Positions 45,082 to 54,596 of a stretch of DNA of 56,880 nt are shown here, piece by piece (within the stretch, counting starts at the first letter, position 1; the number at the start of each line of letters is the position of its first letter). The notes beneath the pieces were generated by a model. It saw nothing but the letters and a program-made list of their open reading frames with translations. It was not told the DNA's origin and made no database searches. The DNA is from Bacteroidota bacterium (GTDB lineage Bacteria; Bacteroidota; Bacteroidia; AKYH767-A; OLB10). The translations under genes and the position numbers were made by a program. The stretch is from assembly GCA_016717725.1 (NCBI GenBank), contig JADKFA010000022.1:1-56880 (forward strand). Direction: 5' to 3'.

Positions 45082-46420
45082 CCCTCATTAATTTAAATCT
45101 GTCTTTTACGGAACGAGCCATATCCATCAGCGTGCTAAATCCAGTAGTAAGCGTTTCTTTGATGGTATGATTCAAATACTTTTTCAAGAAATAATTTCCA
45201 AAAATTACTCCAGTTAGGAAAGTGAGTATGGAAACAGCTGCTATGCTACCAATATTTCCAAAATAATGAATCGCAATAATATCACCTGTTACATTTACAA
45301 TGAGCATGAGAATAACTTTAATGAAATTCAAATAGGGCTTGCCTATTATATCTAAAGTAATGCCGCTGAATCGATCGAGTGGAAGGAAGGCAGCGTAAAT
45401 GGCAAGTATCCTTAATACATGAGCGGACTCGGCATATTGAGCTCCTCCTAAAAGAACAACTAGAGAGTCAGCGAATAAAATACTTCCAAAAATAAATGGA
45501 AGTAAAATAAAACTTAGGAGTCCAGTGTATCGATAGAATATTGCTTTTAATTCAACTTTTTTATCAGGAGATCTAAATTTTGACATAATAGGCATGGCAG
45601 AAGCGGCAAAACTTCTAAGCAAAATTTCTATTACTTCAATTAATTTTAATGGGATACTATAGGATGCAAGATCTCGTGCACTTAGCATAAATCCGATAAT
45701 TAAGGTATCTGAACTTCTAAGTAAATTGGATCCCATCATGGTCCCCATGCTAAATTTTCCAAAGTTGAATAGGTCAAGCATCATTTTCTTAGTGGCCAAT
45801 CGAACTGTACCAATCATTGACCATCCAGCCCATAGTGAAATAGCACTAGGTAGCAATCCTGAGAAAATAAATCCAGCTAAAACAATTTCTACACTGCTTG
45901 TTTGTGTGATTAAAGCGATTAAGATGCACGTAATAAAGCTAAGTTGATTTAAAAGACGAATATAGAGAACCTTCTCAAAGGACGACCTTGCTTGTAACAA
46001 CCAAGCTGCATAATTAAAGGGTAAAGTTGTGAGAGCCGCGAGCCAGTACCAAGAAAGGAATAATCTAAATCCTTCGTTTGTTATTAAATGTGAAAAGAAA
46101 ATATCAGTAAGTATTGTTACAATCGATAAAATGAGCGTGGTAATTATACTAATGAGCCATCCAGAACCTGCTACTTCACCAAACTGTTCTTTCTCCGAGG
46201 ATGCCGCAAAACGAACTAAGGATGTATGTATGATTCCAGCTCGTAATAAATCAGCGAAAATATAAGCTGTAAGGAACATAAACCATGCTCCCATATCATC
46301 TTTTGAAAGTAATCGAGCTACTAAAGCTAAACTTCCAAATCCTAGAATAGCATTGGTAATGTTTCCTGCTAAGGATAAGGTATGTTTATTCTTGATAAAT
46401 TTTCCAATGAGTTTCGACAC
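45062..46420 (-). CDS. polysaccharide flippase (Wzx/MATE-like)
   Basis: The 452-residue protein starts MSKLIGKFIKNKHTLSLAGN, then has some 12 hydrophobic spans. ILGFGSLALVARLLSKDDMG and GAWFMFLTAYIFADLLRAGI are typical of the Polysacc_synt/Wzx family, and RSSDTLIIGFMLSARDLASY resembles its central motif. It would flip the lipid-linked repeat unit to the periplasmic side. The position between Wzc-like and Wzy-like genes agrees with this. Confidence 0.88.
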   Translation of the reverse strand: MSKLIGKFIKNKHTLSLAGNITNAILGFGSLALVARLLSKDDMGAWFMFLTAYIFADLLRAGIIHTSLVRFAASSEKEQFGEVAGSGWLISIITTLILSIVTILTDIFFSHLITNEGFRLFLSWYWLAALTTLPFNYAAWLLQARSSFEKVLYIRLLNQLSFITCILIALITQTSSVEIVLAGFIFSGLLPSAISLWAGWSMIGTVRLATKKMMLDLFNFGKFSMGTMMGSNLLRSSDTLIIGFMLSARDLASYSIPLKLIEVIEILLRSFAASAMPIMSKFRSPDKKVELKAIFYRYTGLLSFILLPFIFGSILFADSLVVLLGGAQYAESAHVLRILAIYAAFLPLDRFSGITLDIIGKPYLNFIKVILMLIVNVTGDIIAIHYFGNIGSIAAVSILTFLTGVIFGNYFLKKYLNHTIKETLTTGFSTLMDMARSVKDRFKLMRVGNSAS

Positions 46421-46464
46421 GAGGCTACAGTTTTATGACTGTAGTTCTTTACGTTCGACGGAAG

Positions 46465-48631
46465 TCAAATGTTACAACTCTTGGCAATCTTTCGAGCATT
46501 ACTCCTTCTTTTTGGAATTTCACCAATAATGGCTTCCAGGCGATCCAATTCAACTAAATTCAGTAGAATAACTGGCTTTTTATCAGTTAAGCTAGTAAAT
46601 AAGTTTAATGCCCTTGAATCTGATTCCGACCAAACTCTTTCAGCGGATAATAGAAACAAATTGGAATGAACTCCAGAAAGCAACGTGTCTGGAACAGAAA
46701 ATTTGCTGGAGTTCTTCTAACTCGATGATGATGATGTGATAGTCTGATTTTATTCCTAATTTCAATAGCCAATCAGAAATGTTTTTTGCAGTGTGAAAAT
46801 TTCATCTTGAGTGTATCGTTGACCTTGCACTTTTATTGGATTGTCAAAAGCTAAATCGTCAGTACTTAGGTATAATATAGAGCTATAGTATTCCGTAAAT
46901 TTGTTTGCAATATTCTTTCCGACAAATGTTTTTCCTTCGCCCTTTTTGATACTTGAAAGAGTGATAATAACCGGCTCATTTTCATGGCTAAATGCTTCTT
47001 TATTTTGAACAATAAAATTTGATCGAAAGTGGGAGAGTATAGATTGATTTAATTGCTCAACTATTACCAGTTTATCGATGGATTTATAATTGGGGAATGC
47101 ACTCAAGAATTTTAATCCCGTATATTTCTCAGCTCTAGCTGTGCTTTGTACCGTTTTTCCTAATAGAGATTTTGCCAAAAAGATCGCTAAAGTGAGAATG
47201 AAGGTAGCAACAAATGCCATAATCACAAGAATCATTCTTTTAGAAGGTTGTGGTTTTAACGGCAGAAATGGGAAATCAGTAATACTTAAATTGTTTGACA
47301 TTTCTAAACTTTGCTGACGCAATTTTGCCATGTTAAGACCATGCAATACACTCAAATATTCTTTTTCATTGATATCAACTTCACGTTCAATTCGCTTTAA
47401 ATTTGATCCGATAGGAGCTAGTTCTTTGTAAATTCCATCAAAACTATCAAGACGTTTTAATATTACTTTTAATTTTGCTTCATTCTCATCCACAGCTAGG
47501 TAATTGCTTAGCCATTCGTTTAACATATTGGCTCGTGGCAATCCTTCTGGTGTATTATTCCACTTGTATTGGCTTTCAACTTCCTCTTTGATGGATTTCT
47601 TTAATTTCTCGGAACTTGCACGATATTGATTTAGCAATTCACGATCTTCATTGTATAACTCAGCGTTCGCTATTTTATAAGTCAAATCAGACAGTTGCTC
47701 TCTTAGTTTGGAAAGTTTTGCATTTACTTCGAGAATGTTTTTCTTCATCTCGATTTTTTGCTCTACCTTTATAAGTGCCGCACGAGAGGCATCTAATGAT
47801 TCTTCTTGTTTCTGACGATCTGCTGTAACGTTCTCTTTTGCTTCAGCTACGAACTTAGCTTGTTCATAATAGTTGATGATTTTGTTTTGAGAACTGTAAT
47901 CTCTCAACCGATCTTCCGACTGTCTTAATCTCAATGCTGCTTGTCTAAGTTGCTCTTCAAAATAGTTTACCACGTTATTCGTCTCTTGCCCTTTGATCCC
48001 TTTGTATCGAGAAATAACAACATCAACTATAAATTGAAGTGTTTGTTGGCAGACAGCAGGATCATTGCTTTTGTAAGAGATTTCAATCATGTCACTAGAT
48101 TGCTTTCTCAATGCACTCATATTTGCGGAAATCACATCTAAACTATAAATACTGCCCGCGGAAGTGAGCAGTTGAATGATTTCATTATTTTCTTTCGCTT
48201 TTTTAAAACTTTCAATTTTAAAGAACGTAAGTTCTTCCGAACCTTTAACGATAAGTTGCTTTCTTAATTTTTCTGGAATTGATTCTTGAATCTTGTTGAA
48301 ATTTTCATCGGAAAGCTCCTTGTAACTTGGTTTTTTTATCAGCAAGTGTTTTGCTAATAATCGCATTCCAACTTCTTCAATAGATTCTCTGGATTTAATG
48401 GTGGCCATTAAATTGTCAAAAGCATTATTTACTGCAAAATAATCTACTGGTCGTTTTCATCAGAGGTAATCCCGTATCCACTTGCAATTCCAGTGTAAAC
48501 TTGTGTATTGGAAACATATTCCTTCTTGGTGTTGCGAGTTAAAAAAAACACGACTCCCGCTGTAAGCAGCGGAACAAAACTAGAAGCTTCCAGTTTCTAA
48601 ACATTATCCGAATGAATTCAAGAAGGTTCAC
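46465..48631 (-). pseudogene. Wzc/GumC-like chain-length protein with degenerate kinase domain, frameshifted
   Basis: A GTG at 48631, 1 nt behind the TolC-family stop, begins NLLEFIRIMFRNWK followed by a first membrane span. The long intact part (46762-48408) has a coiled-coil periplasmic region, the PLKPQPSKRMILVIM proline-rich motif before the second span, and a cytoplasmic domain with SSIKKGEGKTFVGKNIA (Walker A). Walker A' is YLSTDDLAF instead of the usual hhDxDxR, Walker B is IIIIELEEL, and no tyrosine-rich tail is present, so kinase activity is doubtful. The last 72 codons follow a frameshift near 46690; other breaks are near 48560 and 48440. It controls polysaccharide length and export. 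Confidence 0.85.
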
Positions 48632-48632
48632 T

Positions 48633-49437
48633 TTATCTAACCAAGGTATCTAATCGCTTTCCTAATAATTTTTCAATTGCCGAAAGTTGGTATAGAAATC
48701 TTTTTAGAGGTTTCATAATCTGTTTCAGCACGAGGCAAATCGATGACAGACGTGAAATCGGCAATGGAGATGTCTCCTTGAGAGAATTGTTTTTCCGCCA
48801 TGTCCAATAGTAAACGACTGGTTCCACGCGAAGCACTTGCAATCATCATCATCCGATGTGCTGTCAATACATTGTTATACTCATAAATGACTTGTCGGGA
48901 TACATCCATTTTAATTTTTTCCCAAGTTTGTCTTCTAACCTCTAATTCTTGTTTAAAAACACTAATTCTGCTCGATCTTCCAAAGAGTAGAAATAATGGA
49001 ACGTTAACATTGAGTGCCAATCGATATCCAGTTTGCACTGTTGCTGATTGTATAGCTTCAGGTTCTTGATTGGTGTTATATAAAGCATTTTGATTTCCTA
49101 AAGATTGTGTAAAAGTTCCAAATACACCATTTTGCCATTCTCGGCGAGCAACTTTTATTTGTTGTGTTCCCGCTTCAATTAATGCATCTTGTGCTTTCAT
49201 AGTTGGACTATTCAAAGCTGCAATAGCAATTAGACTATCTAATGTTACTAATTGATCTCTTAAATCTTTGGTGAGGTCAATGGTTTTAATGGATGTTGTA
49301 TCTCCATTAATATCTCTTATTACCTGCTCTGTTGAAATCCCGTTATCTAGAGACTGTGTGTATGCAGGCTTATAAGTTGAAAATCCAAATAGACAGGCGA
49401 GGGCAAGCGAAAGGAAATATTCCTTTTTGACTAACAT
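48633..49437 (-). pseudogene. short TolC-family outer-membrane protein, one late frameshift
   Basis: The precursor has a signal peptide (EYFLSLALACLFGFSTYKPA, cleavage near YTQ) and about 265 residues. TLDSLIAIAALNSPTMKAQD and ALIEAGTQQIKVARREWQNG match the first helical repeat of outer-membrane efflux proteins, then a strand region, LALNVNVPLFLLFG, and a second helical pair ending AEKQFSQGDISIADF. It has only one of the two repeats of classic TolC, so a trimer could not copy the classic barrel. A frame change near 48690 leads to NYLGKRLDTLVR at the end. It takes the place of Wza in this operon. Confidence 0.75.
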
Positions 49438-49439
49438 GG

Positions 49440-50576
49440 TTATACGTTTTCGCTTTGTAACATGGCTGGAAAAGTCTTCAAAATAATCTTTAGATCTAAT
49501 AAGATGGAGTGATTAAGTGCATAATTATTATCAAGTGCAATTCTTTCTTCTTCTGACATGTCTTTTTTTCCGCGCTTTGTCACTTGCCATAATCCAGTTA
49601 GACCTGCAGGTGCAAGAAAACGGAATGCTCTTGTATCGGTTGTTAGTAATTCAGCTTCATAAAGTGGAAGTGGGCGATTGCCAACTAACGACATGTCGCC
49701 TTTAAGAATATTAATCAATTGAGGTAATTCATCAATAGAGGAGTTGCGTAAAAATTTACCGATACGTGAGATGCGCGGATCATTTTTCGCTTTAAAGAAG
49801 ATCCCTTGTTTTTCTACATCTTGCAAAAAGAAATAGAAGTTTTCGCAATATTCTTTATTATCCGAATACATTATAGGTGAACAAGCTTTGCCGAGTCTTT
49901 CGCAATCAGGACAACTTGTAGGAATTTCAATGGCAGGACCCTCCGCATATAAATTGAGATGGGTCATGTTTCCGATGCTTTTATCGGCACCAGGAATCAT
50001 GGTTCTGAACTTTAATAAATCAAAAATTTTATAATTGGATCCAACTCTTTTTGAGCGATACATAATTGGACCTTTCGATTCAAGTCGAATAGCAATAGCT
50101 GTCAGAATAAGAACAGGTGAAGCCATCAAAAGGACAACAGAGGAAAAGCTGATGTCAATTAATCTTTTTACAATTAAACTTTTTCGGCTATAGAGAGAGA
50201 GTAATGAAAATCTCCCATGTTTATGCGTGAATAAATGGATAACTTGAAATACTGTTGTTACCACCTTTTCAGTAGCCACCACATCTAAATAACCAGCATT
50301 TAAAAATTGATTGATGTTTGAGCGATCTGGTTTATCTGAATAGCCTATAATGATTGTTTTTCTGAAAGCTGGTTTTGCCCGAATTATTTTCATCGTATCT
50401 CCAGCAATTTCAGCTGGTGTGTAAACCGGTGTTACAATAATATCAGGTATTTGATCTTGACGCATAAATTCAAAAGCAGACTCAAGATCCGCAAAGCACT
50501 TAACTTGGTGCTTTGGAAATGCTTCCTCTAATTTTTCTTGAGCTGCTACTTGCGGATGGATATAAACTACTTTCAT
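49440..50576 (-). CDS. priming sugar-phosphate transferase with N-terminal pseudo-receiver domain
   Basis: The 378-residue protein joins two parts. Residues 1-115 have the alternating pattern of a receiver domain (MKVVYIHPQV, PDIIVTPVYTP, TIIIGYSDKPD, FLNAGYLDVVATEK), but the phospho-acceptor Asp aligns with P50 and the acidic pocket is lost. Residues 133-378 are a PF02397 transferase (WbaP/WcaJ type): VKRLIDISFSSVVLLMASPV, SKRVGSNYKIFDLLKFRTM, NDPRISRIGKFLRNSSIDEL, PQLINILKGDMSLVGNRPLP. It puts the first sugar phosphate on undecaprenyl phosphate. Between FRTM and NDPR is an 85-residue insertion with four cysteines, C222-x2-C225-x6-C232-x11-C244. Directly upstream are a response regulator and a hybrid kinase. 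Confidence 0.9.
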   Translation of the reverse strand: MKVVYIHPQVAAQEKLEEAFPKHQVKCFADLESAFEFMRQDQIPDIIVTPVYTPAEIAGDTMKIIRAKPAFRKTIIIGYSDKPDRSNINQFLNAGYLDVVATEKVVTTVFQVIHLFTHKHGRFSLLSLYSRKSLIVKRLIDISFSSVVLLMASPVLILTAIAIRLESKGPIMYRSKRVGSNYKIFDLLKFRTMIPGADKSIGNMTHLNLYAEGPAIEIPTSCPDCERLGKACSPIMYSDNKEYCENFYFFLQDVEKQGIFFKAKNDPRISRIGKFLRNSSIDELPQLINILKGDMSLVGNRPLPLYEAELLTTDTRAFRFLAPAGLTGLWQVTKRGKKDMSEEERIALDNNYALNHSILLDLKIILKTFPAMLQSENV

Positions 50577-50592
50577 ACTTTTTACACTTCTA

Positions 50593-50973
50593 TTATGCTG
50601 CTTGTGATCTTCTAAAGATTGACTGAATTCTAATTAATAGTTCTTCAGGATTGAAGGGTTTTTGAAGATAATCATCTGCTCCTGCAGAAAACGATTTAAT
50701 TCGATCTTCACTTTTTTGTTTGCTGGATAACATAATAATTGGAACTGAATGCATGCCAGGTTGCTTGCGAATGTTCTCGGTAAGTTCATAGCCATTAATC
50801 ATGGGCATATCAATATCTACCAAGATTAGATCAGCGGTATTGCCTTCTTTGAACCAACTCATGGCTTCATAGCCATTGTCTTTTGTAAAAACGGTGTATT
50901 CATCCGATAAAAAATTATCTAGAAGCATTCTGATGCTTAATTCATCGTCGACAACCAATATTCTTTTTTTCAT
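50593..50973 (-). CDS. stand-alone response regulator receiver protein
   Basis: The 126 residues form one receiver domain and nothing else. ILVVDDELSIR gives the acidic pair, D53 in LILVDIDMPMINGYEL is the phospho-acceptor, S83/S84 in IIMLSSKQ and K105 in DYLQKPF complete the active site. With no output domain it must work by binding a partner, in the manner of CheY. It lies 16 bp before the pseudo-receiver transferase gene and downstream of the hybrid kinase, so a phosphorelay from the kinase's HPt domain to this protein is plausible. Confidence 0.93.
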   Translation of the reverse strand: MKKRILVVDDELSIRMLLDNFLSDEYTVFTKDNGYEAMSWFKEGNTADLILVDIDMPMINGYELTENIRKQPGMHSVPIIMLSSKQKSEDRIKSFSAGADDYLQKPFNPEELLIRIQSIFRRSQAA

Positions 50974-51004
50974 GAGTCTAATTTATAAATTGTGTTTACG
51001 TAAG

Positions 51005-53512
51005 TTATTTACCAAAGGTTCTGATTTTATAAAAAGTATCCGCTTTCTTAAGCTCTGTTAGCGTTTTCTCGACCTCTAATTTTATCAAAGGCCATCTTTC
51101 TATTATTTCTGGTTGTGCAGCTATATCAGATGCATGGTTTTCTATCCACTTCATCTGAATCTCTAAATTGGAGTTCCCTGACATGTTCATATTGGGTATT
51201 AGTTTATGCGAATACTTATTCACCGAAATCCAATCACCTTGCTGAATGGCATGGTTCAGCTCCCTAACAGTAGGAGGTACAGTGTCAATAATGGCTTGAA
51301 GCATTTTCACAATAAAACTTTCTTTTCCTCGTGAAAAACTTTGCAAAATATGGAGATTGACATGTTCGAACAGAATGTCTGGCAAGATGGCCTTGGGGGG
51401 AATTACCTTTTGGGCTGGCAATTCTTCAATAATTTCAAGCTCGGATTTTCCAAGTTGCTGGTTGATGAGTTTATAAAGTTTTATTGAACTATAAGGTTTG
51501 AAAATTACGTCGTTCATTCCATACTCCTTGAACTTTAGTTCATCTCCATTTTTTGCATTTGCTGTTATGGCTATTATTGGAATGTTTTGTTTGTGTTTTG
51601 GGAATTGATTTCTGATGATATGCGTCGCGTCAATTCCATCTAAAATTGGCATTTGAATATCCATTAAAATGATATCATAGTCCTTTTTATGATATAATTC
51701 TATAGCTATTTGTCCATTGTCTGCAATGTCTAACGTTGCTCCCCATTCAGTGATTAACTCAGAAGCAAAAAGTTGATTAACTCTGTTGTCTTCTGCTAAT
51801 AGAATTTTCACACCTTTTAATGAACCTACAAAACTGTTTTCGGAGGAGGTGGCGATGGCAATGGACTCTGGAGTTGATTTTTCAAAAAGTAGTTCAAAAG
51901 AAAATGTGCTTCCCCTTTCATATTCACTTTCTAACTGTATATTACTATTCATGAGTGTAAGTAGATCTTTCACTATCGTTAAGCCAAGTCCTAAACCACC
52001 GTGTATTCTACTTGATTCATCGTTTGCTTGTGTGAAGGCTTCGAATATATTTTGGAGTTTACTAGATTGAATCCCCATCCCTGTATCGGAAACTGAGAAA
52101 CGTATATGGCAATCTGTATTTGTTTCTGCTACTAAATCAGCCGAAAAAACAATTTTCCCACTTGAAGTAAATTTGATGGCGTTGCTTATTAAATGCATCA
52201 GCACTTGATTAAGTTTGTTTGCATCGCCGATCAGGAAAGGATTAATCTCATCATCAAGGAAACTAATCAACTCAATTTTCTTGCCCTGTGAATTGGGCTT
52301 GAAATGTATGATTCAAGTTATAGAAAAGATTAGATAAATCGAATGGTGCATTTCGAAGCTTGCTTCTACCTTCTTTAAGTTTACTGAAATCAAAGATGTC
52401 GTTGAACAATAAGAGTAAATTTTCAGCACTCTGCTTTACCGAATGCGCGTATTTATACTGTTGTTCATTTAATGATGATTTAAGTAAAAGTTTAGTGAGT
52501 CCAACAATGCCATTCATGGGTGTCTTTATTTCATGACTCATGTTGGCTAAAAATAGTTCCTTAATTCGATTGGATTCTTCAGCAGCTTGTTTGGCTTTCT
52601 TTAAATCATTCTCTGCTAAAAGTCGCTTAGTTATATCTTGCGAAAAGGCAATAACATAATCGTCTTCCCCTTCCTCTGTAACTTTGTAGTTTTTAAAAAG
52701 CAGACTGAGCAAAAGCCCCGACTTACTTTGTACTTTTAGAATTCCTTCTGCACATGGGTGGATTGCAATTTTTCTAAATACGCAGGTTGAAACTGTGCAC
52801 GATACTCCTCTGGTATAAAATCAGAAATCTTTTTTCCAATGAGCTCGGTCGAGTTGTATTCTAATATTTCACATCCTGCAGGATTCATTGAAAGTATTTT
52901 ACCCGACATGTCATGCGTGCAAATAATAGCTTGACTATAATTGATTAAATCACGATTTCTTTTTTCACTTTTGATAATTTCCTGCTCGTAAATTTTTCGC
53001 GTGGTCACATCATTAAAAAGTATAAGGTAGGCTGTCCTCTTTGAATTGGGATTAATCATAGGAGTCGCGGTTCCTTCTAACCAAATGGATTGCCCATTTT
53101 TATTGATGTATTTGATTTCTCCTTGCCATGTTTTACCTTTTAATAGCGACTTTTTTGCCAGTTCTATTGTGGTATGTTGATCACTTGAAAGTAAATCCCA
53201 TGTATAACTGTTCGTTATATCTTCCGATTTTAAATTAAGAAGTAGTTCTAATTTTCTATTGATGGAAACTATTTTTCCTGACTTGTCAAGTATAACCGAT
53301 AAACTCGATTCATTGATTGCATGTTTGATATTTACATTCTCTACACTTGATTCTTCTTTAAATAATTGAAAAATATTATCAATCGTCTTGTTCTTGATAT
53401 CATCTTTCACATAGGAAGCCGATATCGCCTCAAAGAAATTATCCATTTCCGGATGAGTGGGAAGATGGTTGCCAAAATATTTAGCAAGCTGACGTTGTAG
53501 TAAAGGATGCAT
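51005..53512 (-). pseudogene. cytosolic hybrid histidine kinase (PAS-PAS-HisKA-HATPase-REC-HPt), two frameshifts
   Basis: About 835 residues are encoded without any membrane span. Two or three PAS segments come first (AINESSLSVILDKSGKIVSI; IICTHDMSGKILSMNPAGCE), then the phospho-acceptor helix LFLANMSHEIKTPMNGIVGL, the ATPase domain (NKLNQVLMHLISNAIKFT; GGLGLGLTIVKDLL), a receiver (ILLAEDNRVNQ; IILMDIQMPILDG) and a C-terminal HPt with histidine in KYSHKLIPNM. Breaks occur near 52745 and 52275, the second in an A run, each fixable by one base, so sequence errors are likely. It is the first gene of the polysaccharide operon. Confidence 0.85.
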
Positions 53513-53671
53513 ATAAATTATTCTTGCATCTTCTACGCTAAACTATTAAAATTGTTACTCATAAATGAGTATAAAGTCAACTGCTTTTCAATGGAAGAAT
53601 AATCTTTCTTAAAGCAAATTGAAATTAGGAAAAATAAAGTGTAAAATATTGATATTCAATTTAATGAAGAA

Positions 53672-54484
53672 TCAAATGACAGCATGTCTAATTTTTAATA
53701 ATTGTTGTAATAAGGCTTCTACTTTATCCAAAGCAATCATGTTTGCACCATCACTCAGTGCCTCTGAAGGATTTGGATGCGTTTCCAAGAAAATACCATC
53801 AGCACCCGTTGCAATGGCAGCCTTCGCAATAGTTGCTATAAGCTCAGGACGACCACCCGTAACACCAGAACTTTGATTAGGCTGTTGTACACTATGTGTA
53901 ATGTCCATCACCACAGGATATCCAAAGTTTTTCATGATGGGAATACCTCGGTAGTCTACCACTAAATCTGAATATCCTAATGAAGTTCCTCTTTCGGTGA
54001 GCATGATGTTGCTGTTTCCTGAATTGAAAATTTTTTCTACGGCAAATTTCATGGCTTCAGGAGAAGAAAATTGACCTTTTTTTACATTTACCACTTTATG
54101 AGTTTTCGCAGCAGCAACTAATAAATCTGTTTGTCGACAGAGAAAAGCAGGAATTTGAAGTATGTCAACATATTCTGCAGCAATGGCCGCTTCATGACTT
54201 TCATGTATGTCGGTAAGTAATGGAAGGTTTAATTCTTTTCCCACTTTGCTTAAAATTCCAAGAGCAAGTTCATCTCCCATACCCGTATAGGAATCAATTC
54301 GTGTGCGATTAGCCTTTCGAAAGGAAGCTTTGAATATAAATGGGATGCCTAAGCGATTGGTGATTTGCTGCAATTTATGAGCTGTTTGAAAAGTAATTTC
54401 TTCACTTTCAACAACACAAGTTCCTGCAATCAGGAAAAAACTTTTTGCGTCAGTATTTTTTAAATGAGGGATATGTGGATACAT
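53672..54484 (-). CDS. kdsA: 3-deoxy-8-phosphooctulonate (KDO-8-P) synthase
   Basis: From the ATG at 54484 the protein has about 270 residues: SFFLIAGTCVVESEEITFQT, FIFKASFRKANRTRIDSYTG, LTDIHESHEAAIAAEYVDIL, PAFLCRQTDLLVAAAKT, VNVKKGQFSSPEAMKFAVEK, and the C-terminal VMDITHSVQQPNQSSGVTGG. All match KdsA. It condenses phosphoenolpyruvate with arabinose-5-phosphate to make KDO-8-phosphate for the lipopolysaccharide inner core. It lies 159 bp downstream of... the kinase operon start and is transcribed separately. The open frame continues to a TTG, but the ATG is favoured by the promoter position. Confidence 0.95.
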   Translation of the reverse strand: MYPHIPHLKNTDAKSFFLIAGTCVVESEEITFQTAHKLQQITNRLGIPFIFKASFRKANRTRIDSYTGMGDELALGILSKVGKELNLPLLTDIHESHEAAIAAEYVDILQIPAFLCRQTDLLVAAAKTHKVVNVKKGQFSSPEAMKFAVEKIFNSGNSNIMLTERGTSLGYSDLVVDYRGIPIMKNFGYPVVMDITHSVQQPNQSSGVTGGRPELIATIAKAAIATGADGIFLETHPNPSEALSDGANMIALDKVEALLQQLLKIRHAVI

Positions 54485-54493
54485 CTTTTTTTG

Positions 54494-54501
54494 CAAAGAT
54501 A
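54494..54501 (-). promoter_or_regulatory. -7 element (TATCTTTG) of kdsA
   Basis: TATCTTTG on the minus strand lies 9 nt before the ATG at 54484. The frame upstream of the ATG overlaps this element. Confidence 0.5.
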
Positions 54502-54596
54502 AGAAAGGTTTTAGGAAGATGGTAGGTCAATAAATACGATGTTTGTCATTCAAGTTAATGGCTCTTATCTATTGAATACTAGCTTAATGATGCATT

